Positions 35,434 to 46,954 of a stretch of 50,153 bases of DNA are shown in pieces. Made by a program: the position numbers and the translations under genes. Under the pieces are notes generated by a model that saw only the letters and a list, made by a program, of their open reading frames with translations, did no database searches and was not told the origin of the DNA. How positions within the stretch are numbered: the stretch's first letter is position 1; each line of letters begins with the position of its first letter. The DNA lies in contig PS015202.1 in NCBI GenBank assembly GCA_048213135.1, forward strand, positions 10,935 through 61,087, written 5' to 3'. Source of the stretch: Reclinomonas americana ATCC 50394. Lineage: Eukaryota; Jakobida; Jakobea; Jakobida.

Positions 35434-37364
35434 GTGGCCTATCACGCGTGAGCGTTGTCTCCGCAGTGTACCTGTGCTTATGGTGGACGAGGCTGACAGT
35501 GCATGCGTTGCAGATGCGATGTTGCGTGTGTGTCTGTGTCACATAAATTCCGACTGATGCTGACGAAACACGCACACACACTCTCTCGCACTCTCAGGGC
35601 GACACATGCGCATGGCCTTTGCTGTGATACCGCTGTGTGTGTCGATACTAGTGCTGTGCGGGCAGTGCATTGCGCAGGTTTGCCTCTTGCATTGGTGTGC
35701 ATTGATGATACCCGCAGCACTCAGTCACTCTCACTCGCCACACAGTCACTGTTCGCTGTGCGCTCGTGGCAGTCGACCTCACACTGGCTCTCGATTCTCG
35801 GCTTCCCCGTGCTCAGTGCCTCCTCCACACAGTGGTGGCGCATTGTGTTGTTCACTGTTCCCGACTTTCTCATTCTATTGGCGGCGATCGTGCTGCTGGT
35901 GTTTGTACGGCAAGGCATCATTGCGCGTCGAGAGCTGTCCAAGCTGGCACTGGCCGCCAATGCACCTGTGCTGCCTGCGGGTGTGGAGGTCGTTGAGGGC
36001 GTGATGGTCGGCGAAGGGGAGGACGACGACGATGATGATTACGATGACGATGATGATCATGGTGGTGGTGGTGGGGGTGGTGGTGACGGCGATGAGGACA
36101 CGGATGAGGGGCACATGGACAGCTTCTCAGACGATGATCATCACCACGTTCTCATGGACGATGATGGAGACGACGGGCGCGGCGGCGGTAGTGTGCGCAC
36201 TGGCGACGATTACGGAGTGGCGATTGATGTGTTTGGCGATGCGGGCGGCGGCAGCGTGACGGGTGAATCGGAGGCAGCCAGGCGGAACCGGCGTGCATTG
36301 GCGCGGCGATCGGCGGCCATGCAGCGCCAGATTCGTAAGCATGCTCTGCGTGCTGCGGCGTACAGCAGCGACGATGCTGCCGACGACTATCACCGCCATT
36401 TGGCGCAGTCGACCGGCGATGTGCGCATCCCGCTGTTGCGTGCCGGCGCCTCTGCTGCCTCCGTGGGCGTCGCCGGTGGTATGGACAGTGTGCATCACAG
36501 CCAGACAGCTCCGTTGTTGCTCTCCGACGAGGCCGTGGTCGATGTTCTCGCCCCGCCACCCACCAGTGGAACGGGAGGCGCCACTCTGGCCCTTGTCGGC
36601 GTGATGGCTGCCGATCCGGGCACCGATGAGCCCGACGGTGGCTTGCGAGCTGCGCACAGCCGCGCATTTGGTGCCGTGTTGTCGGTGATGGCGCTGGTGC
36701 TGCTGTGTCTGTTTGCGTGCATATCACCGTCGGTGCTCGGAATGCCACTGGTCGCCGTCATCGTCTACGAAATCTGCTGGGGTTGCTTCCGCGACGAATC
36801 CATCACCAGTCACATGCGGAATTGGCGCACGCTGTTCGATCAATGGTGNNNNNNNNNNNNNNNNNNNNNNNNNNNNNNNNNNNNNNNNNNNNNNNNNNNN
36901 NNNNNNNNNNNNNNNNNNNNNNNNNNNNNNNNNNNNNNNNNNNNNNNNNNNNNNNNNNNNNNNNNNNNNNNNNNNNNNNNNNNNNNNNNNNNNNNNNNNN
37001 NNNNNNNNNNNNNNNNNNNNNNNNNNNNNNNNNNNNNNNNNNNNNNNNNNNNNNNNNNNNNNNNNNNNNNNNNNNNNNNNNNNNNNNNNNNNNNNNNNNN
37101 NNNNNNNNNNNNNNNNNNNNNNNNNNNNNNNNNNNNNNNNNNNNNNNNNNNNNNNNNNNNNNNNNNNNNNNNNNNNNNNNNNNNNNNNNNNNNNNNNNNN
37201 NNNNNNNNNNNNNNNNNNNNNNNNNNNNNNNNNNNNNNNNNNNNNNNNNNNNNNNNNNNNNNNNNNNNNNNNNNNNNNNNNNNNNNNNNNNNNNNNNNNN
37301 NNNNNNNNNNNNNNNNNNNNNNNNNNNNNNNNNNNNNNNNNNNNNNNNNNNNNNNNNNNNNNNN

Positions 37365-37396
<32 letters not shown>

Positions 37397-40300
37397 ATGT
37401 GTGTGTGCATCTGACCATCTAATCAGAGTGTGTGTTCTCTTCGTGTGTGTGAGAGAGTGCGTGCGACCTACTGACCAATGCCCATGTGTGGCAGGCTCTG
37501 GCGCGGCATCTTCCTGTACCTGGTGGCTGTATCGGCCGTGGTATACGGCGTGCAGTTCAGCGACTCACTTGGCTACAGTCATGTTGCACGCGTCTTTGGA
37601 CTGGGTACGACAGCTCCTCTCTCTCTCTCTGTGCTTCGTTGTCGTCAACAAACTGACTGCCTGCACGGTTCGCAGCGAATGTTTACTCGTCGCCGACCAA
37701 TGCACACTGGCCGCAAGCTCCCTGGCAACTGTACACGTGCTACAGCGCGTTGTACCTGCTCACCGCCATTGTGCGTTCCACCTCGTGTCCCCGTTTGTTG
37801 CATGCGGCAGCTGATTTTGCTTGGTGCACAGATGGGAGTGCAAACGGCGCGCTGCTCCGTGGGAGCCTACTCTCCCGTTGGCAATCCGCGAGTGGGCGAA
37901 CTTGGCTCGTGAGTAATGATGCATCATCCTGCCTGGCTGATTGGTTGCTGCTAACTGGTCTTGTGACAGATCGACGCGATCGCCATTCGCGCGCCTGATG
38001 GCAGCCTCAGCTGTGGCCACGGCCTACTGGGTGAGCATGCTGTTGGTCTTCCTGTTGCTTCCCAGTCTGGCGTCCTGGGTGGGGGCGGCGGTGGCGGTGG
38101 CGGCCATTGCCGGTGCCGCATACAGGCTCGTCCGACGACTGCTGCTTCCGCTCCTCACACTCATCGCGGTGATGGTGGTCATCTGCAACATTCCCGGTGT
38201 CCTTGGTGCTGTGCGTCATCCGTCGTCGCTGTGCTGGTTGATCTGTGTGTATGTGTGTGTGCGCGCGCGCGAGTGATAATAATGATCGTCCCTGGTCGTG
38301 CAGATCGACTCGCATGAAGTGTCGTCACTCGGCTACTTTTCCGATCCACAGCGCTCTGTGGCGTCCTGTGTGCTGCTGCTGGTCCTCTCGGTGGGCTGTA
38401 CCGACGCTCACTTGGCCGTGTGGACGGGTACGTTTATCTCTGCATCATTTGGGCTTGGTTATTACCTCGCGACAAACACAATGCGCAGTTGAGTCGGCCG
38501 CACAAAAACGGCTCACCGGCGCACTCGATGCTCATGCGAGTGTCATGCGACGGTACGCGTCTCTTGCGTATGTTGTCTTCTGTGCTGAGAAGTTCTCATC
38601 CTCCTCTCGCAGCACGACCCGCATGATGAAAGTACTGCGGTGGCTCGGACGCTTCCCGAAACTGTTTGCCGACTTTGCGCTCGTGTCGCTCATGGTATTT
38701 GCCTCGATGGCCACCACCGGCATCTTTTCGATGGTGTACTTTGTGTTGGTGTTGATTGCCAGTTGCGTGAAGTGAGAGATCAAGGGAAAAGATGCACAAC
38801 TGACTCACCGCTGGTTGGCGTCACGCAGTTGCCCTTCCGGATCCCATCTCGCTCAGTGGCGGCGTGGAGATGAATCTGTGGGTCATTGTGATTGCCTGGT
38901 TCAACAACATCTTCCTGTTCCTGCTCGGCATCGTCAACACGCTCTTGTCGGACGCGCAACTGAATGCGTTGCCGCCGTGGACCAGCCTCGGTCGCTACCG
39001 CAACGTGTGGAGCGGACTCGCTCCATACTTGCTGGTCAATGCCGTCCTGCTGTTGTCACGCTGGTTCGACGCACTCGCCCGGTGGAGCGATGGGCGCATC
39101 GGCGGTTCGCTGGCCGCCATTGCGCCACGGACGCGCCACCTATCGTGGGATCTGGTGCTGAGTTTCCGCTGGCTTCGGTGCGTCTGGTGTCGCGCGTACC
39201 TGTCACACTGTCTGCTGCTGATGATCGTCGTGTTGCGCAGGCGTGTGTTGGACCTGTCGGCGTTTGTCGCCATTCTGCTACTCGGCATTCTCCCATCGCA
39301 GCACACAGTGCCGTGCATGGTGTACACGTTCATCGCCTTTACGTGGATGCTGTGCTTCACATTCGGGTGGAAGTACGCCGTGGTGAACCCATTTGTGTGG
39401 TTCACGATGTTGGTCATTGTCGGTGAGCGACCACTGCTGCACATCGTCATCGTCGTCGCGTCGTGTTCGCTCAAATATTTCTCGCGCCTGCCTGCAGGAT
39501 TGCTTGCTGCGTTCCAGGCCGTGTATCAGATTCCTCCCGTCACCGACTGGATGGACTCGTGGTCGAACGGCATGCTGGCCGAGTGGGGTCTCTCGACGCC
39601 CGGCGGCAGCGGCTACGACAGCCAGCAGAGCATTTGGGATCGCGCGTCGCTGCTCGTGCCCACTGTTGTTGTTTTTATCGTGTGCGCCTTCAAGGCACAC
39701 CACTCGGTGCCAAAGTGGCGCGCGTGGCGCGAGTCACTCCGACGTGGCCCGGCACCGCTCGGTTTGTTTGTGGAGCTCGCTCCTGAGTCCCAGTTTTTTC
39801 GTGTGACTGACACACCACCGCATCACCAGAGCGCACAGGCTCAACTTCATCATCGTCGGCAGCCGCTGCCGCCGCCGCCAGCACCTACAATACGTTCTCC
39901 ATGCCCACCTCGGTGCCGCCGACCGATGCACCCTCGAAGGTGCTGCTGGCTGTGGACCGGCAGCGAAGAGGTCTGCTTCATGTGCTCTCTTATATAAGCG
40001 TCCTCGTTCTCATCTGCTGACGGATATTAACACACAAGAAGGGTCGTCGGCCTCCGAAGTATCCATCAACGATAGCGACGGCAACAAACACCGCCGCGGT
40101 ACCGAGGCGTGGCCCGTTGGTGCGGTGGCCATGGCGGACGACGAAGTTGATGAGGCGGGCAAGCTGCCGCCGCCTGACGAGCGCAAAGAGAAACTGGCGA
40201 ACTGCTGCACGAACACGTGGGCCTGGCTGCGCCGAATCGTCGCCGACTTGTCGTATCCGGTGCGTGTGTATGTGCTCATCCCTCCCCCCATTCACTCTCG

Positions 40301-43300
40301 CATCTCTCACTGTTGGCGACAGGTCTCGCGACTGCTCTTCCTGATTCTCATGCTTTTCGCCGGCCTGGATCACATCTCCTTGTTTTCGTTTGTTGGCTAC
40401 ATTGTTCCAGGCGTGTGCATGCGTGCGTTGCTCTTGCCGGCCATTGGGTGAGACTGACTGTGTCGCGCGCAGTGTTCATTTTCCTGCTGTCAAACCTCAA
40501 CTTTGGTCTCCGTGTGGCACAACTGGTCGGCACATACACTGTGGTGTGTGTGGCTGTCCATGCGCTGCTCTTTGTCCCCTGTTTCCGCTCTTGTTGATTT
40601 GCTCGCCACCCTGCAGATATTTGTGACGGCATTCTACGCCTTCCAGTTGCCGTCCATGAGCTCGCACTCGGACTCCACGTGGCGATGGATCGGCCTGTAC
40701 TCGCAGGACTCTGCCGCCACCTCGTACTCCGTGTTCATCCTCCCATACCTCTTCTTGATGCTCTCCGGCGTCATTGTGCAGCGCACTCGTGCACCTTCTG
40801 TTGCGCTCCTCCGTCGTTGCGCTGTCTAATCCATTTTTGTGCTGCTCACTTTCGCCTCCCGGACAGCGCGATTACATTCGCTTTGAAACCATGCTGATGT
40901 CGGCATTGCGCAACCTGGTTCACCGCTTCTCGTTTGAGGTGCGCCTTGTCGCCTTCTTTTGTGATCACAGCTTCACTGACGAATCGCTCTCGTGCAGATC
41001 ATGGCGCTGGGTGTGCTCCTGCTGGCCGGCGCGCTTGCCAACGCGTTCGGCGTGTTGCTCTTTGTCGTGGTGTGGGTGACGGCGTACACTCGAGCGTTTT
41101 CCACCACTGGCCGTTGCGTGTGTGGCCTGCGATCGCCATGGAGTGCGTCGAATCGTGCTTCACTCATCTGTCGTGATTGGTGCAGGTTGGATTGTGTTTG
41201 CCTGGTTCTTCGCCCTGTTCATCTTTTTCCAGTACCTCATGGTGCTTGGTCTTCCCAACAAGAGTGCGTCACGCAGTGTGTCTCTCTTTATGTCTTGTGT
41301 CACCTACCGACGTGTGCATGCTGCGCAGTTTTCTTGTCGGACATTGATCCGCGGTGGACTGCGTGGCTCGGCTTCCGACCGCATACCACAGACATTTTTG
41401 TTGGTGCGTTCCCGAAAGTGATCGTCGCTAGGCTCAAGAATGCTGCTTACAACAAGCGATGGACACAGGCGAGTTCGCGGCACTCTTCCTGGTGGCCTTC
41501 CACATCAAGCTGAAGCGGTCGCCGTACGAGGTGAAGCCCTACTTGGACGATATTCGACCGCAAGATGTGCACCGTTGGTGAGAATGCGTTGTGAATGCCC
41601 ACGTCGGGCCGCTTGGCGAAAACTCATGTTGCTGTCCCCTTGCAGGTCCGGGTGGACGCACACGGTGATCTGGTTGCTTCGCCTGTCGCCAACTATAGTG
41701 CTGCTGGTTATGCTCGGCACGGCTGCGCTCTTTTACAATATTCTTGCGCTGGCGGTGGTGGTTGTCGCACTCGTGCTCTTGCACGTTGGTGAGCGCCTGC
41801 ACTATCGGTACACATTCTACTGGAGTGGCCTGGTCGGCTCCCTGTTCTTTGTGTCCATCCTCGCACAGCTGGCGTATCAGACGCCGATCGGTGTGTTTGA
41901 GTTGGTGGCCCGAGCTCTCGTCAATGCTCTGGCTCACAGAACATGATTGCACGCAGAGGTGTTCGACTACGCTGCCAACTTGTCGGACTGGCAAAACGTT
42001 ATCGGGTTGTACATGTTCCCGCAGTTCTTCCGCATCTGGTACCCCGATCGGTGTGTCGCTTCTCAGCAAACCAACTCGTTGCTCTTCGTGCTGCTCACAC
42101 GCGTGGACGCAGGACACCGGGAGAGTTCTCTCGCAAAGACATGTTCTGGGTGCAGGCAAGTGGTGGCCAACACGCGCTGCTGAAGAGGCACATCACTCAC
42201 TCACTTGCCCCGATGTGCAGGTCACGATGCTGGTGTTGTGGTACTGTCAGCGACGTGCCTACGACTCGAAAGTGTACAAGCTGCTCATGGCCAAGTTGCG
42301 CGACGAACGACGACACACGCGCAAGAACGCCGTGCAGTCGGTGCGCGACGACTATGCCAGTCTGCAGCGCGAGAAGGCCAAGGGTTTGTGTATTCCCCCT
42401 TTTCTCTCTCACTCTGCGTGCACTGCGTACTCATTTGTGCTTCGCAGTCGCCGAGGAGAAGCGTGGTCGACGTGAGCGACTCGATCGTGTGCGACTGATG
42501 TACCTCCGTCGTGTGCCGATTGAGGCGATTGAGATGGAGGCGGCGGAGAGCGCCGAGCCCGATTACATTGTGGGAAGCGGTGGCAGTGACGGGAACGCGG
42601 TACCACCCAGTGCACTCGTTGTGGCAAGCTCGGTGGCAAGTGCCGGCAGTGTCGGCGAGGCATCCACGCCAGCAGTGATGGAAGCGCGCTCGCCGTGGGT
42701 GGAACCCGCGGCTACCGTGCCGCAACTGTACACCGAATCGGGATCACCGCAGGCGTCACCGGCGCCTGTCGTGTCCGTGAGTGGTGTTGGCGCCATGAGC
42801 AGCGCTCTGCTTGCTCCACCGCCGCAGCAGCTCAGCTATCAACGAAGTTGCATGCGTCCGTGTTTGCTTCCGCGTGTTAGATTACTTGATCGCTGATTGC
42901 TCCACGATGCAGGTGGCGGATCGATTAGCGATACCCCGTCGCTGACCCGCCGCTCCATGTCGCGCCGCTTCTCCACGACTGGTGAGTGGAGGTGGAGGTG
43001 CAGTGATGCGTGCGGGAGTGAGGTTGCTCACCTCGGCTGCTTGTTGCTTGTAGAGTACCTCCATCCGGGCACAGAGTTTGACGATGCACCACCGACGGCG
43101 CGCTCGCTGCGCGGCAGTGAGGCCACCGATGCCGATCTGGCGCCCGAAAGCAAGCCCAAGCGCATCATTCGTCGCAGTGTCCGCTTCATCTCGCGCAACA
43201 CGCACTGGCTGTGCTACTTTACCTTTATCCTGTGCCTGCTGCTCAACCAGGACCTCATCAGCACGGTGTACGCACTCGCCCTCTTCTTGTATGTGCTGTT

Positions 43301-46300
43301 GGAGAACACCGAGTCACCGCAGGTTTGTCTTGATTGTAGCGTGTTGATTGTGCCTTGAGCTGACGACATTCTGTGCTGTTGCAGTTCTGGCAAGGCATGA
43401 TCATTTACACCGACTTGGTGATCCTTATCAAGTACCTGTTCCAGCTGCCGATCCTGTGCATCTGTCACGGTGTGGCCGGCCATTCGTATCATCTGCACAG
43501 CTACTGCGAGGATCACGTGGCGCAGTGCTCGCTGCACCCGGAGGACGAGGTGTGATCTTCTGTGCCTTGCGATGTGTGTGTGAGGTGTGCTCATCGGATG
43601 CTCCTCAGCCGGTGGTGTGGAACGTGGATCAAATCATTGGTCTGACGGCGACCGACAGCAGCTTCCTGCTGCAGATTCTCGGACCCATTCTTGTGCTTCT
43701 GTCGCTTCTCGTGCACCGCATGTCGCTACTGCAACGGGTGCGTCAGCAATCACGCTCTGTCCTCACTTGCATCATCATCACCACTGACCATCATCTTCAC
43801 GTGCAGGGATTGTGGACGTTCTCGGCCAAGGATCGTCTGGAGTGCCTCAAGTTGGCTGATCCCGCCAAGTTTCGTCCTTTCTTCTCTCACGCGTAGATTT
43901 TCGAATGCTGACCGACGTTGCTGCACGACAGGGACTGTGGCGCCGTTCGTGGCTACTTCCGACTGCTGTTCGACGATCAGATGAAGCACGGCCACGATTT
44001 CCACTTTGCCACCATGTGTCTCGGTATGCGCATGTGTGTGCAGAAGGAGTCTGTTGGACACTGAGCTGACACGATGATACACGCACACAGAGCTCGCCTC
44101 GCTGCTGTACATGCTCTTCTTCTACCCGTTCATCACCTTGTCGAACGAGGGCATCTCCACGAGTCGCATCTCCAGCACCCTCGTGCTGCTGCTGCTCGCT
44201 CAAGTGTTCCTCATTTGTTTAGAACGAGTGGTGCGTGTGTGAGTGTGCTGAGAGAGGGAGACATTCAAGAGATGTGCACGTATGCTGACCTTGTGTGTGG
44301 TGACGCGCACCAGTTATACCTGCTGCGAAGTATTCGTGCCAAGTACGTGTTATACATGGTCGAGGTCTTCGGCTACATCTACGTCTTCTTCTTCCGCGTA
44401 CCAGCCAACTCGCCAGCCGCATTTGGGCACAATGGCGCGTTGGTATTCCTGGCCCTCCTCAAGTTCTCGTTCTTGCTCCTGGCTGGCTTGCAGGTGCGTT
44501 ATTTCGTGCGCACACCGCAGTGCGTAAAAGTCAGTCGACTCACGCTGGCGACCACGAGCAGATTCGCCACGGATACCCGTTTGTGACCAAGGGCTACTTC
44601 CTCATGCGGTCGCCGTCGCAGTGGAATTATGTGGCCAGTTGCGTGCCGGTTACTGTGCTTCCCAATCGTCCCCCGCCCCGCTGACTCTTGTCCCTGCTAC
44701 GCACAGCCATGGCATACAATGCCATTCCGTTTGCACTCGAGCTGTTGCGCTGCCGTCGTCACATGCACTCCATGCACTGCTGTTTTCTCACTGCCCTTGC
44801 GCGGCGCAGACGCATGTTACTGGACTGGACATTCACCAAGACAACGCTGCGCATGGACCAGTGGCTCGAGGTCGAAGACATTCACTTTATTGCCTTTTTG
44901 CGACACTGCGGTACGTATCGCCCATACCATGTGTGTTATGACGACGATTCCTCACCGGCGCGCCGCAGACAATGTGTGGGAAACGCATCTCAATCGCAAG
45001 ACGGGCACTCCACGCCCGAAGCACCAAAAAGTGTTCCAGGGCTTCATGTTCTTCCTCGGCATCCTCATTCTGCTCTTCTTCCCGCTCATCTTCTTCTCCA
45101 ATCTCAACCCGACGGTCACCTCGGATCCGATTCAGACCGCGTCGGCCACCATTGGTGAGAGTGACAAAGCAACAAGCTCTTCTGCTCCACGATCACTCAC
45201 ACCGGTTCACAGGTCTCGAGGGCTACGAGGCGTTCTATCAGGGCTCCGCCTTGCCCGATCCACCACAACTATCCAAGGTACAACGCTTAAACATCGAGGC
45301 CATGTATCCGTCATTACGACTCGGCAGCGACCTGTTAGTGCAGTACGCGCAGTTAGGCACGGTGCGTATGCGTGCGATGTGAAGGTGTGTCGCCTTCTGT
45401 GTTTGACAAGGATGTGGCAGAACTCGGAGACGTATTGGACCATCACGCCACCTGCGCTGGAGGATCTCATTGAATTCCTCAGCCGATCGCGACAACAGTC
45501 GTCGCCAACGCCCACTTTGACCATTAGCTACACATTCAAGCGGTGCGCGATGATGTTGTCGAGTCGCTCGGTTTCCCCGCACGTTCTTTCTCACGCATTG
45601 TGTGTGCAGTCATGGCCCACCGGGCCACTCGGTTCTCAGCAGTCAGATCCGCCACCAGCTCACCGAGCAAGAGCAGGCGGGCCTGCTGGCGGTACTGCAG
45701 GCCACCGACACCGAGGCGCACACTGTCAAACTGACGCAGTTCTACCCGCCATTTGTGATACTGCCGGCGATTGAGTCGCCCGGCACTTTCACTGGATCAC
45801 CGAGCGTCGACTGCGAGCTGACACTGGTGCCGGCCAGCGTGGCTCGCTACTGGCGGCTGGAGTGCGTCGGCTTTGACGAGAACGGCAATCCCGACAAATC
45901 GCCCTTCTTCATGACGGCTTCCGAGGCCACACCGTCGGGCGTGGGCTCACTTGCCACCTACTCGATCATCGCCTTCTACGCCACCTTTGTGCTGGCCGTT
46001 GGACGCTTCCTGCGACTGTGGGTCGGCGGGCGTGCGCAACGCCTCATCGTAACCTGTGCGTCTGGCGGTCTTGCGCTCCCTCCCCTCGTTCTCTCACCCG
46101 CTCCGCGCACACACGCACAGCATTGCCCAACTGCACCCGCATTCTCCAGTTCATCAAGGATCTGTACAGTGCCCGCGAGGACGGAGACCTGGAGTTGCGT
46201 TGGCGAAGCGAGCGAGAGTCTTGTTCTCGCACCCATCACTGACAACGACGACGCGCACAGGCTGGAAGAGGAATTGTTTATCGAGTTAATCACGTTATAC

Positions 46301-46351
46301 CGCTCACCCGAGCGCCTACTCACCATGACTAGCAAGATAAAAGCCGAGTGA
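35434..46351 (+). CDS. PIEZO: Piezo-type mechanosensitive ion channel
   Basis: Piezo proteins are giant trimeric cation channels opened by membrane tension. Over 20 exons encode dozens of hydrophobic helices. N-terminal exons (about 35434-36848) include GLSRVSVVSAVYLCLWW, the WWRIVLFTVPDFLILLAAIV helix and an acidic/Gly-His loop. Diagnostic C-terminal parts are clear: FWQGMIIYTDLVILIKYLFQ; the PF-x2-E-x6-W motif (PFALEL|RMLLDW, rebuilt across the intron 44744-44809); VEDIHFIAFLRH; the helix FQGFMFFLGILILLFFPLIF; the extracellular cap (LEGYEAFYQGSALPDPPQL to FFMTASEATP); the inner pore helix SIIAFYATFVLAVGRFLRLW; and the intracellular end LEEELFIELITLYRSPERLL. The stop is TGA at 46349-46351. 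A 516-base gap (36849-37364) removes N-terminal blades, and the start codon is uncertain because a gap and GT repeat precede the first exon. Confidence 0.93.
36021..36200 (+). repeat. Asp/Gly/His-rich loop in the N-terminal part of Piezo
   Basis: An in-frame stretch of GAC/GAT and GGT codons encodes clusters such as EDDDDDDYDDDDD, HGGGGGGGGDGDEDTDEG and DDDHHHVLMDDDGDD. It follows the first hydrophobic segments and precedes another TM helix, so it should be a soluble inter-helix loop. The mixed GAC/GAT codons show selection for acidic composition. Confidence 0.85.
36849..37364. other. Assembly gap (516 N) in the Piezo gene, followed by (GA)n
   Basis: Undetermined bases. The right flank is a pure GA microsatellite (37365-37393) lying in an intron that ends at tgtggcag near 37493, before the exon LWRGIFLYLVAVSAVVYGV. 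Confidence 0.97.
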
Positions 46352-46374
46352 GTGAGCAGGAATGAACGCAGTAA

Positions 46375-46785
46375 TCATCTTTCATCCTCCTCCTCCTCTT
46401 CTTCTTCCTCTTCTTCCTCTTCCGCATCGCCTCTGCTCCGCACTGCATGCACCAATCGCTCGAATCCTTCGCGATATGTGATGGGAGGGAACACCTCACG
46501 CAGAGCATCGCTGGGCCGAATGAGAGCCGATCGCGACACAGAGAAGGAGTGATGGTGAGCGGAAGGAGAAGACAGGCGACGATGTGGACGCAGTGTCGAT
46601 TGCACCCACTGCAACAAGTGCGTGTGAGTGACAGAGAGGAGAGTGTGGAGAGAGAGTGCGTAACTTGTGCCAAGGCGGTGCTCCAGGAGAGCAGCAGTGC
46701 TTGCATGGAGAGTATCGATTGAGAGTTGTCCTGTGTGTGATTCTGGTGTTCTTGCATGCAACGCGCACGAGTCTTGTCGCGACAT
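46375..46785 (-). CDS. Small protein with Glu-rich C-terminus, family not recognised
   Basis: An open frame runs from ATG 46785 (MSRQDSCALHARTPESHTGQ) to a stop at 46375, 136 codons if unspliced. A CT/CA-rich middle section ending cttgttgcag (about 46612-46670) could be an intron, followed by WVQSTLRPHRRLSSPSAHHH. The C-terminal third looks most protein-like: SALIRPSDALREVFPPITYR, then EGFERLVHAVRS and a run of about 12 Glu from GAA/GAG. It sits convergent to Piezo, only 23 bp from its stop, and divergent from the HIBCH gene. The phrase around PSDALREVFPPITYREGFERL suggests a genuine small, perhaps mitochondrial, protein, but nothing diagnostic is present. Confidence 0.4.
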   Translation of the reverse strand: MSRQDSCALHARTPESHTGQLSIDTLHASTAALLEHRLGTSYALSLHTLLSVTHTHLLQWVQSTLRPHRRLSSPSAHHHSFSVSRSALIRPSDALREVFPPITYREGFERLVHAVRSRGDAEEEEEEEEEEEEDER

Positions 46786-46954
46786 CTTGTCGACTGTGAG
46801 GTGCGTGTGTGTAACAGAGAGAGAATCAGAAGAGATGCTGACTGTGTGTGCACAGGCGAGCATGTCTGCATTGCATGCGGAAGCGGTCAGTGTCGTTGTG
46901 TGCGGCGAGCGTGTATGCAGTGAGCTGACTGCTCTCTCTCTCTTACGCACACAG

